Shown here: positions 57,036 through 64,000 of the stretch, piece by piece | How the letters are laid out: every line of letters starts with the position of its first letter | Position numbering within the stretch: position 1 is the first letter of the stretch | Assembly (NCBI GenBank): GCA_964349095.1 | Contig: CAYGFD010000001.1 | Span: 1-64,000 of the forward strand | Origin: UBA10001 sp964349095 | Lineage (GTDB): Bacteria > Patescibacteriota > Patescibacteriia > Veblenbacterales > UBA10138 | DNA length: 64,000 nt | Reading direction: 5' to 3' | Made by a program: the position numbers and the translations under genes | The notes under the pieces: generated by a model | What the model was told of the DNA's origin: nothing | Seen by the model: the letters and a program-made list of their open reading frames with translations, nothing else | The model's database searches: none

Positions 57036-58532
57036 ATGGCATTCTTCTTAAAGGTAAAAAAGTTTGATATTTCTACCGGTAATGAGTTGGTGGGATTAAT
57101 TAATGAACAGGAAGCCAATGATTTAGGTATTCAGGCTGGAGACCGCATTGAATTAAAATTTTCCAATAAAGAAAAAATTATTCTTTCTGCTGATTTAAGT
57201 AGGTCCCGTGTTAAGTCCGGGCATGTCGCAATTTTTAAGGATGCGTGGCGGGGGAGAAGGTTTAAAAATGATGACATTGTCGAAGTTTCAATAATTAGTA
57301 GGCCGCCTTCTATTCAGGCTATTAAGAAAAAGATGCTTGGTAAATCTCTAACATACTCGGAGATTTATTCAATAATAAAAGATATTTCCGATAATAGGTT
57401 ATCATCAGTGGAAATAACTTATTTTGTTTCTTCGAGTTTTGTTAAACCATATTCTAACGAAGAATTATACTATTTAGCCAAGGCGATTGCAGATACTGGG
57501 GAGAAGATTAACTTACCGTTTAAGGTGGTCGATAAGCACTCGGTCGGTGGACTGCCCGGCAATAGAACCACGATGGTGGTTGTGCCGATCATTGCTTCGC
57601 TCGGGTTGTATATTCCGAAAACGTCTTCACGAGCAATTACTTCACCGGCTGGAACCTCGGACACGGTTGAGGTTTTAGCGCCAGTGACGTTTAATATAAA
57701 TAAGATAAGGAAAATAATTCGAAAGACAAAAGCCTGTTTAGTTTGGGGCGGGGGATTAAAACTAGCACCGGCCGATGACAAGATTATACGCATTTCTAGG
57801 CCACTGGCGCTTGAGCCTTATGATAAAATGTTAGTTTCCATAATGGCCAAAAAAGTTGCTATGGGCGTGGATTATTTAGTCATTGATATGCCGGTTGGAG
57901 AAACAACCAAGATTCCAAATATGAAAGTGGCTAATATGTTGGAAAAAAAGTTTGTCTGGCTAGGGAAGAAATTCAATATGAAGGTTAAGGTAGTAAAGAG
58001 TATTGCGCGCGAGCCAGTTGGACGAGGTATTGGTCCAGCGCTGGAGGCGCGTGATGTTCTTAGGGTATTACAACAGCATTCATTACGCCCTAAAGATTTA
58101 GAAAGAAAGTCCGTCAGGCTGGCGGGCGACTTATTAGAACTTAAGGGCTACTGTAAAAAAGGTAAGGGTCGGGAAATAGCGCTTAAGCAAATACGTTCTG
58201 GTAAAGCGTGGACGAAGATGCAGGAAATTATTAAGGCTCAAGGTGGAAATCCCAATATACATTCGGAAGAGGTAGCGACCGGAGCTTTTCATTATGAAAT
58301 ACATGCTCATAAATCTGGCAGAATTAATTTAATTCATGATCGAGCAATAAATGAAATTTGTATGAATTTAGGTGCACCGAGAGAAAAAATTGCTGGCATT
58401 CACATGCATGTTGACTATGGTAATCGGGTCAAGAAAGGTGATAAACTTTATACGCTTTATGCTCAATCAAAAGAGCGCCTGCAATTAGGGGTTGTAGCAG
58501 CGAAGAAGAATAATGTTGTGTTTATAAATTAA
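57036..58532 (+). CDS. AMP phosphorylase
   Basis: Starts the archaeal-type AMP salvage route: AMP and phosphate give adenine and ribose-1,5-bisphosphate. The 498-residue protein is thymidine-phosphorylase-like with an extra N-terminal domain of about 85 residues, as in the archaeal enzymes. KHSVGGLPGNRTTMVVVPI and SSRAITSPAGTSDTVEVL are the phosphate-binding signatures; GGGLKLAPADDKII and DYLVIDMPVGETTKI follow. It lies one base after rbcL. An ordinary thymidine phosphorylase is unlikely because of the N-terminal domain and context. Confidence 0.93.
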   Translation: MAFFLKVKKFDISTGNELVGLINEQEANDLGIQAGDRIELKFSNKEKIILSADLSRSRVKSGHVAIFKDAWRGRRFKNDDIVEVSIISRPPSIQAIKKKMLGKSLTYSEIYSIIKDISDNRLSSVEITYFVSSSFVKPYSNEELYYLAKAIADTGEKINLPFKVVDKHSVGGLPGNRTTMVVVPIIASLGLYIPKTSSRAITSPAGTSDTVEVLAPVTFNINKIRKIIRKTKACLVWGGGLKLAPADDKIIRISRPLALEPYDKMLVSIMAKKVAMGVDYLVIDMPVGETTKIPNMKVANMLEKKFVWLGKKFNMKVKVVKSIAREPVGRGIGPALEARDVLRVLQQHSLRPKDLERKSVRLAGDLLELKGYCKKGKGREIALKQIRSGKAWTKMQEIIKAQGGNPNIHSEEVATGAFHYEIHAHKSGRINLIHDRAINEICMNLGAPREKIAGIHMHVDYGNRVKKGDKLYTLYAQSKERLQLGVVAAKKNNVVFIN

Positions 58533-58548
58533 TTTATCAATTGCAGCT

Positions 58549-58797
58549 ATGAGAATAAAAGTGGATAGGGATTTGTGTATTGGGGCGGCGTCGTGCCTCG
58601 CTTTATTGCCTGAAGTTTTTGAACTTGATGATGAAGCCAAGGCGCTAATCATAAAAAAGTCTGGAGAGAAGTCGAGTGATTGGACTGATTATAAGGATTT
58701 ACCAATGGACGCCCAGCTTATTTTAGAGGCGGCAAAATCATGTCCGACAAATGCAATTATTATAGAAGATGATGATGGTAAACAAATTTATCCATAG
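58549..58797 (+). CDS. Single-cluster ferredoxin with one Cys replaced
   Basis: An 82-residue electron carrier. The first Cys cluster is C10-IGAAS-C16, so the middle Cys of CxxCxxC is an Ala; the last ligand is in SCPTNAI. Three Cys remain, which fits a [3Fe-4S] centre, or a [4Fe-4S] one with another ligand. LLPEVFELDDEAKA is typical of the single-cluster group. It follows AMP phosphorylase by 16 bp and might belong to that transcript. The redox partner is unknown. Confidence 0.9.
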   Translation: MRIKVDRDLCIGAASCLALLPEVFELDDEAKALIIKKSGEKSSDWTDYKDLPMDAQLILEAAKSCPTNAIIIEDDDGKQIYP

Positions 58798-58862
58798 TGT
58801 AGCCCCTGGGTTTAGCTGGTTTGGTGTAATAAAATACACTTCAGGGCGTTAAAGATAAAGTA

Positions 58863-59351
58863 ATGTCAGCCAACAAATTTGAGGTGGAGTTTATGGCCGT
58901 CTATGACGGTTTGGCCGAAAAGTTGTGGAAACACGCCTTTTTTCGTGTGAGCAGCCATCAGGTAGCTGAGGATTTGGTTAGTGAGTGTTTCTTGCGAGCT
59001 TGGGATAAGTATCGGGAGAAACCAACCAAGGATCTAAAGCCATTGCTCTACCGTATATTACATAATTTAATAGTCGATCATTATAGAAAACAGAAACCCA
59101 CCTCATCGATAGAGGAGCTGTTAGAGAGGAATGACGACGTAGCCCAAGTTGACCCGGCCCCTGTTTCTGACCCGGCCTTACCCAAGTTATTAGCCAAATT
59201 GCCTGATGAATACAGGGAAATATTAACATTACGCTACCTTGATGACTTGTCTATACCGCAAATAGCAAAAATGAAGAGTAAATCTTCTGGTAGTATTTAC
59301 GTTATTATACATAGAGCCCTTAAGAAATTACGGGACGAAGTGAACAAATAG
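58863..59351 (+). CDS. ECF-type RNA polymerase sigma factor
   Basis: A 162-residue sigma-70 family protein with region 2 (HQVAEDLVSECFLRAWDKY) and region 4 (LPDEYREILTLRYLDDLSIPQIAKMKSKSSGSIYVIIHRALKKLR), with the short linker of group 4 sigma factors. It should direct a small regulon, perhaps the surface genes that follow. The next gene starts one base after its stop and is the probable anti-sigma or associated membrane protein. Confidence 0.92.
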   Translation: MSANKFEVEFMAVYDGLAEKLWKHAFFRVSSHQVAEDLVSECFLRAWDKYREKPTKDLKPLLYRILHNLIVDHYRKQKPTSSIEELLERNDDVAQVDPAPVSDPALPKLLAKLPDEYREILTLRYLDDLSIPQIAKMKSKSSGSIYVIIHRALKKLRDEVNK

Positions 59352-59352
59352 T

Positions 59353-60405
59353 ATGAACATAGCCAAGGATTTATTTAAAAGGTATAAGGAGATTAAACCC
59401 AATCGAGATTGGTTGGTTTCTAATAGAGCCCAGTTACAGTCATATTTATCTATCCATCCAATTGAAAAACATTGGTCTTTTAGCTTGTTTATTTATCTCA
59501 AACCCGTTGGTATCGCTATAAGCACTTTGTTGCTATTTGTAGTTGCCGGAGGGGCTTTGGCTGCTAATAACAGTTTACCTACCGACCTTTTGTATCCAGT
59601 CAAAATTGCTTCTGAGCAGTTGGCCTTAACTTTTACGCCCACGGCTTCAGGTAAGGCTAAATTACGTTTAAATATAGCGCAAACCAGATTACAAGAGGCA
59701 GAGGTCTTATTGGGGCAAAAAAGTGATAATAAAGTTGTCGCAACTATAAATAGTTATGAGGAACAAGTAAAGAAATTGCACGAAAGCATCCCCGGACTTG
59801 AAGATACTGGTAATGAAAATGGACAGATGGTGAAGAATATTTATAAGCAGATTGGAGATAATCAAGCTCACATAACGGAAATTCTTAAGAAAAAATATGA
59901 TAAAGCGATTCACGATGGCGAGCCGGTAACCCCAGAGGTTAGAAATTCTGTTTTGTCTGCGCTAGACTCTACCGCTGAAATTGGTTTTCAAGTTATTAGA
60001 CCAAAAGAGAATATTCAGGACTTAGAGATACCCGCTATCGCGGAGCAGATTAAGTCAAAGCAGTTAATAACCGAGCAGCGTATTTCTGAGATTGAGCGTC
60101 AAATAATTGCCGACGGGTGGAGTGATGAGGCGGAACAAGCAGCAAGTAAATATTTGAATCAAGCAAAGGAAAATATTTTTGCGGTGGAAGAAAAATTTGC
60201 AAACCTGACTGACGATGAGGCTAGAAATTACGGATCGTATCGATCAAATTACAATCGTTTGTTGCAGGCGTACCAACTTACTTTACGAGCCGAAGACGCA
60301 TTGCTTAAGGAAAGACCTAGTGGTAATGAAAAGCGTAATAATAATTCTGAGGATCGTAGCCAGGAAAATAGGGATGTAAAAGACGGGAATTCCCAAGACG
60401 ATTAA
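59353..60405 (+). CDS. DUF5667 membrane protein, possible sigma partner
   Basis: A 350-residue protein with a cytosolic N-terminus of about 45 residues, one membrane helix (about 50-70, ISTLLLFVVAGGALAA), and the DUF5667 segment just outside: NNSLPTDLLYPVKIASEQLALTFTP, then LNIAQTRLQEAEVLL. The remainder is helical and highly charged, ending in a disordered Asn/Asp/Glu tail. The position directly after an ECF sigma gene suggests that the cytosolic part holds the sigma factor inactive; this is inference, since no zinc or ASD motif is seen. Confidence 0.8.
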   Translation: MNIAKDLFKRYKEIKPNRDWLVSNRAQLQSYLSIHPIEKHWSFSLFIYLKPVGIAISTLLLFVVAGGALAANNSLPTDLLYPVKIASEQLALTFTPTASGKAKLRLNIAQTRLQEAEVLLGQKSDNKVVATINSYEEQVKKLHESIPGLEDTGNENGQMVKNIYKQIGDNQAHITEILKKKYDKAIHDGEPVTPEVRNSVLSALDSTAEIGFQVIRPKENIQDLEIPAIAEQIKSKQLITEQRISEIERQIIADGWSDEAEQAASKYLNQAKENIFAVEEKFANLTDDEARNYGSYRSNYNRLLQAYQLTLRAEDALLKERPSGNEKRNNNSEDRSQENRDVKDGNSQDD

Positions 60406-60430
60406 AGTGCGCGGAAAATATGTGGTATTA

Positions 60431-60455
60431 TTAAGAATAGTTAAACTATTCTTAA
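60431..60455. promoter_or_regulatory. 12-bp inverted repeat upstream of the CAP-protein promoter
   Basis: TTAAGAATAGTT and AACTATTCTTAA separated by one base, a perfect palindrome. It lies 6 bp before the -35 box and is not followed by a T run. An operator is likelier than a terminator. Confidence 0.6.
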
Positions 60456-60461
60456 TTAGTA

Positions 60462-60490
60462 TTGACAAAAATCAAAATTTGTACTATACT
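60462..60490 (+). promoter_or_regulatory. Promoter of the CAP-domain gene
   Basis: TTGACA (60462-60467) and TATACT (60485-60490), 17 bp apart. The leader to ATG 60510 is about 13 nt with no Shine-Dalgarno. Confidence 0.8.
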
Positions 60491-60509
60491 ACACTGTTAT
60501 TTAAGATAT

Positions 60510-61871
60510 ATGGCAAAAGTTCATAAGAAATTAAATATCGTGAAAAATTTAGCTAAAAAAGCGGTCTGGCATTTGCATGACCACTTTATTCCACATGAGC
60601 GCAATAATCATAAGCCTCACTTATTGAGTCATAAGGCATTGGCTGGTTATAGCGTTTTTTTGATATTGATTAAGCTATTAGTAATAATTGCACCAATTGC
60701 TTTACCGTCCTCTAGTTTATTTTCTAGCGCCATTACAATTGATAATATTATAAGTTTGACCAATCAAACAAGAATTAATTTAGGTTTACCAGAGCTTAAG
60801 AATAGTAGTGTTTTAAATATTGCCGCATCCAATAAAGCTCAGGATATGTTATTGAATCAGTATTTTGCCCACACCAGTCCAACTGGATTATCACCTTGGG
60901 ATTTTATAAAAAAGGCCGGCTACAGCTATATGTATGCGGGTGAAAATTTAGCGGTACATTTTGTGAGTGCGGAGTCGGTACAAGATGGTTGGATGGCTAG
61001 TCCATCGCACCGTGCCAACATCGTTAATACCAATTATTCCGAGATTGGCGTTGGTATAGTTAATGGCGATTTTGAAGGATATCCAACGACATTTGTTGTA
61101 CAAATGTTCGGTACGCCATTAAATCCGGTTGCTTCACCAGTAAAGGTGGCAACGGTTTCTGCTCCTGCGCCTCAGCCTCAGGTTATTGTTTCGCCTACCA
61201 CACAAGTAGAACCGGTTACTGAGGTAAAACCAGAGCCAGTGGTTGTTGAGCCGACACCTACGCCGATTGTAACTGACCCGGTGGTAGAGGAAGTACCGCC
61301 ACCTCCTGCTGAGGAAATTAAAACCACACCAACCGAAGTAGTTCAGTCGACTGAACCTGCCCCAGTCAAAATTAATGAGGATAGTTTGAGAGTTCAGTGG
61401 ACTAATTCTGGATACAATGCGTCAATTGAAATTTTAAATGCCAAGGCAGTTTCCTTACAGCTTGGTTCACAAGTCATACCTTTGGAATTTAATCCCGAAA
61501 AAGGTTTGTGGTTTGGCTCACTTACTTACGATACTGGGGTATCAAATAAAAGCGGTGAATTGTTGACTGCTATTGCCACTGCACAAGATGGAAATATTCA
61601 ATCTAAGCCATTGATTTGGATTGCACCTCAGGTTGCCACACAAAATCTATACAATTTCCAAACTGGTCATGATAAGTTCGTTAAGTTTATGGGTATATTT
61701 ACGGTCCATAATTTAGATGATAAGGTTACCCAATTTTACTTCTACTTTATGCTGATGTTGGTTGCTGCGTTGCTTATTAATGTCTTTGTTAAAATACGCG
61801 TGCAGCACTTATCGATTATTGGTCACAGTTTGGTAGTAATTGCATTAGCTTTACTCCTGGCGATAGTTTAA
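60510..61871 (+). CDS. CAP/SCP domain surface protein with two membrane regions
   Basis: A 453-residue protein. An N-terminal helix (about 47-65) precedes a CAP domain: LTNQTRINLGLPEL, ASNKAQDMLLNQYFAHTSPTG, the GENLAVHF segment and HRANIVNTNYSEIGVGI, with the His residues and Glu of the CAP cavity. A Pro/Thr/Val/Glu-rich linker and a beta-rich domain follow, then two helices at the C-terminus. ATG 60510 is chosen because the promoter lies directly upstream. It is likely an exported, membrane-bound protein; CAP proteins bind lipids or act in cell contact. Confidence 0.88.
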   Translation: MAKVHKKLNIVKNLAKKAVWHLHDHFIPHERNNHKPHLLSHKALAGYSVFLILIKLLVIIAPIALPSSSLFSSAITIDNIISLTNQTRINLGLPELKNSSVLNIAASNKAQDMLLNQYFAHTSPTGLSPWDFIKKAGYSYMYAGENLAVHFVSAESVQDGWMASPSHRANIVNTNYSEIGVGIVNGDFEGYPTTFVVQMFGTPLNPVASPVKVATVSAPAPQPQVIVSPTTQVEPVTEVKPEPVVVEPTPTPIVTDPVVEEVPPPPAEEIKTTPTEVVQSTEPAPVKINEDSLRVQWTNSGYNASIEILNAKAVSLQLGSQVIPLEFNPEKGLWFGSLTYDTGVSNKSGELLTAIATAQDGNIQSKPLIWIAPQVATQNLYNFQTGHDKFVKFMGIFTVHNLDDKVTQFYFYFMLMLVAALLINVFVKIRVQHLSIIGHSLVVIALALLLAIV

Positions 61872-61882
61872 TTTAATTTTAC

Positions 61883-61915
61883 AAAAAATTGTCATGTTCG
61901 CTTGACAATTTTTTT
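61883..61915 (+). terminator. Terminator of the CAP gene, overlapping the next promoter
   Basis: AAAAAATTGTCA and TGACAATTTTTT form a perfect 12-bp stem with an 8-nt loop, followed by more T. The 3' arm contains the TTGACA -35 box of the surface-protein promoter. Confidence 0.88.
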
Positions 61916-61930
61916 GTTTTCTGGTAAGTT
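61902..61930 (+). promoter_or_regulatory. Promoter of the giant surface protein
   Basis: TTGACA (61902-61907) and TAAGTT (61925-61930), 17 bp apart. The leader is about 55 nt and ends with AGAGGAG at 61977-61983, 8 nt before ATG. Confidence 0.8.
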
Positions 61931-61991
61931 AATCAGAATTCTTTAATTATATATAATCCTAATTTAATTGGATTTTAGAGGAGAAAACAAT

Positions 61992-64000
61992 ATGACATCT
62001 AATAAGTCTAACGCTTTAATTGTTGTTTCATTGGTTGCATTTTCCGCACTAATGATTGGTCTAGTACAGGCCCAGGCAACTGGAGGTAGTGGTACTACCA
62101 AAGGTTCTATAAAGGTCTGCAAAGTTATTGCCGATGATAATGGCAATATTATTGATGGCTCTGCTTTTACGGGGTCAGTTTTTAATATCAACGGTTTCAC
62201 ACCGAGTCCCGTGACGTCCGAAGGGGCGCCAGCAGGCGTACTGCCGACCTCTACCTTTGATACTGGTTTGAGTTTCAACGCTAAGATTTTGTCCGGAAGC
62301 TCCAGTAATGATGCTGAGTGTATAACATATTCAAACTTAAATCTTGGAAATTACTACTATCGCGAAGAGTCAATTACTGGTAGTGGATGGCAAGCGCCAT
62401 TATATAATGACCAACACACCATGAGTGTTAGCACGTTGGCTGACTTTTTACCGTATTCCGGACAATTATTTGACAGCAATTCCGGTAACGATGGTAGTCG
62501 TAACACTAATTCCGATGGGCATATTGTTATTACCTCCACTGTCCCGAATAGAACTCTAGTTATTTTAAATCGAAGGGTAGCTAATACTTGTCAGACTTTT
62601 GAGACTAGATCTTATGGTTACTGGAAAAATCATTCCGAAAATTGGAGATTACCTCAGACTCTTGGTAGCGAATCGGTAACTACCACCTCTCAAGTTCAAT
62701 CAATTTTTAACAATTATTCTCAATCCAGTTTAACTAAATTAAAGGCTCAGTTGTTAGCCATGAAGTTTACCATTGCTTATTTTGTATCTGGACAGGCAAT
62801 AGTTCCTGGTGAAAGTATAAGCATTAATGATTTGGCTAATGCGGCTGATACGTTACTCACATCTGGTTCCTATACTTCTGGTCAATTAGATGCTATGCGT
62901 CAAAGGGTGGAGACAGTAAATTTAGCGCACGCCATTACCAGTTGTCCGTCAACGCCAGACGTAGGATATTTGAAAGTTATTAAACAGGTGGTTAATGATG
63001 ACGGCGGCACAAAACAACCAGCAAATTTCACCTTACATGTAAAACAATCTGACGCCGATGTTCTTGGATCGCCATCAGCTGGTTCTTCAGTTGGTGTTAT
63101 CTATGTATTAGAACCTGGTAGTTATAAGTTATCTGAAAATATTGTGTCTGGTTATGACGGAACAATTTCAGGCGATTGTAGTTCGGACGGAGTGGTTAGT
63201 GTGGGAGCAAATCAAACTAAAATTTGTACTATAACTAACAACGATCAAGAGGCGCCAAAGGAATGTAAACTCGAAATAACTAAGTCCGCAGATAAATCTT
63301 CAATTACACCTGGTGAGGAAGTAACCTTTACCTTAAATTTTAAAAATATTGGTGATGCCGATTGTACTGGCGGTGGAGTTAAAATTAAGGACGTCGTAGA
63401 TAGTAAATTAATATATGTTAGTTCTACAAATTCCAGTAATGTGACCCCAGGTTATGGTTCACTGCCACTTTATAATTCAACTAATAGAACTTTATATTGG
63501 AATGCTAATACCTTGAATCCGGGTGAAACTGGCTGGGTAGAGTGGAAGGGTAGAGTGAAACAAGATTTAGCCTGTGGTAATTTTGAAGTTAAGAATACGG
63601 GCTATATTACAGCAAAGGAATATAGTAATTTTGCGGTTTGGGTGCCGAGTAATGAAGTTGTTGTAAATGGCAACAACTCTTGCAGCGCCAATTTGGTTGT
63701 TATCAAGCATGTTATTAATGATAATGATGGAACTTTAAGCGCGCCTGACTTTACAATGAATGTTACTGCTACTAACCCATCGCAAACTTCGTTTGCCGGA
63801 TCCGAGGTTGGAACTGTAGTTACAGTTACCGCTGGCGCATATTCAGTAGATGAGGTTACGCAATCAGGTTATATAAAAAATTTAAGTAGTGACTGTGTTG
63901 GAAATATTGCTACTGGCGAAACCAAAACCTGTACGATAGTAAACGATGATCAAGCACCTACCACCGCCAGTTTAATAGTTATTAAACACGTTATTAACGA
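61992..64000 (+). CDS. Large repeat-bearing secreted surface protein, 3' partial
   Basis: The frame is open from ATG 61992 to the window end, about 669 residues, with no stop. A signal peptide (NALIVVSLVAFSALMIGLVQAQA) leads it. Prealbumin-like/SpaA-type modules repeat: SIKVCKVIADDNG near residue 37, LKVIKQVVNDDGG near 326, VVIKHVINDNDG near 572 and a fourth beginning at the edge; each is expected to end in C-T-I-x-N-D. A DUF11-like domain (EITKSADKSSITPGEEVTF) lies between the second and third. An adhesin or S-layer-like function is inferred. Paired Cys residues in the modules suggest disulfides. Confidence 0.9.
   Translation, partial: MTSNKSNALIVVSLVAFSALMIGLVQAQATGGSGTTKGSIKVCKVIADDNGNIIDGSAFTGSVFNINGFTPSPVTSEGAPAGVLPTSTFDTGLSFNAKILSGSSSNDAECITYSNLNLGNYYYREESITGSGWQAPLYNDQHTMSVSTLADFLPYSGQLFDSNSGNDGSRNTNSDGHIVITSTVPNRTLVILNRRVANTCQTFETRSYGYWKNHSENWRLPQTLGSESVTTTSQVQSIFNNYSQSSLTKLKAQLLAMKFTIAYFVSGQAIVPGESISINDLANAADTLLTSGSYTSGQLDAMRQRVETVNLAHAITSCPSTPDVGYLKVIKQVVNDDGGTKQPANFTLHVKQSDADVLGSPSAGSSVGVIYVLEPGSYKLSENIVSGYDGTISGDCSSDGVVSVGANQTKICTITNNDQEAPKECKLEITKSADKSSITPGEEVTFTLNFKNIGDADCTGGGVKIKDVVDSKLIYVSSTNSSNVTPGYGSLPLYNSTNRTLYWNANTLNPGETGWVEWKGRVKQDLACGNFEVKNTGYITAKEYSNFAVWVPSNEVVVNGNNSCSANLVVIKHVINDNDGTLSAPDFTMNVTATNPSQTSFAGSEVGTVVTVTAGAYSVDEVTQSGYIKNLSSDCVGNIATGETKTCTIVNDDQAPTTASLIVIKHVIN

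Noticed and set aside
58798..58862. Terminator or RNA element between the ferredoxin and sigma genes
   Set aside because: No clear stem followed by T residues could be found.
61955..61974. Inverted repeat AATCC...GGATT in the leader of the surface protein
   Set aside because: A 5-bp arm with an AT-only centre is expected by chance in such AT-rich DNA.

Overview
The window looks like a metagenome-assembled chromosome fragment of a Patescibacteria/CPR bacterium, probably on the Parcubacteria side (the placement is inference). It is AT-rich and densely packed, and two runs of exactly 100 Ns (13767-13866, 56581-56680) are scaffold gaps. The strongest lineage hints are a clustered AMP-salvage route (ribose-1,5-bisphosphate isomerase, an archaeal-type RuBisCO, AMP phosphorylase), two VirB4/TraG-like ATPase systems of the kind common in CPR, a sigma-region-4/HARE-HTH fusion, and a DUF5667 plus CAP-domain cell-surface block. 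TGA is used as a normal stop, so this is the standard bacterial code and not the SR1/Gracilibacteria code.

Layout. 1-15.9 kb: a cell-surface polysaccharide region with a sugar epimerase, several GT2 and GT4 glycosyltransferases, two GT-C-like polytopic enzymes and an rmlC-HIT-rmlB-rmlD-rmlA dTDP-rhamnose operon (rmlD broken by a gap); folD lies inside it on the minus strand, and a PEGA/beta-propeller protein closes it. 16-21.2 kb: housekeeping genes murA, an S41 protease, acyP, rplI, pyrG and rpmA. 21.3-27.2 kb: a C39-like lipoprotein, an AbrB-type regulator and a MacA/MacB-like ABC export operon. 27.2-34 kb: a heat-shock cluster (CIRCE-hrcA-grpE-zinc ribbon-hsp20-dnaK-DUF3467-dnaJ) with unknown monocistronic genes set between its members. 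34-40 kb: a desaturase, dusB, cysS, a KefB-type antiporter and further small orphan genes. 40-46 kb: a VirB4/TraG-like ATPase, a methyltransferase and dnaX. 46.2-50 kb: tRNA-Gln followed by an accessory stretch (hydrolase, Nramp-like transporter, SdpI-like protein, two orphans). 50-58.5 kb: the sigma-r4/HARE protein, a split paralogue of the ATPase system, and the AMP/RuBisCO genes. 58.5-64 kb: a ferredoxin, an ECF sigma factor with a DUF5667 protein, a CAP-domain protein, and a large repeat-bearing surface protein that runs off the window.

Two expression styles are visible. Several housekeeping genes have a -10 box only about 5-11 nt before the ATG, so their mRNAs should be nearly leaderless. 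By contrast, at least seven unrecognised small genes (start codons at 27300, 30203, 32608, 36151, 36437, 49415 and 49927), and the giant surface protein, have a leader of roughly 30-60 nt with a strong Shine-Dalgarno. Nearly all of these have a TTGACA-like -35 exactly 17 bp from a TANNNT -10; the small genes end in their own hairpin terminators and read visibly more GC-rich than their neighbours. This scattered set of self-contained orphan cassettes, two of them in tandem pairs, is the least explained feature of the window.
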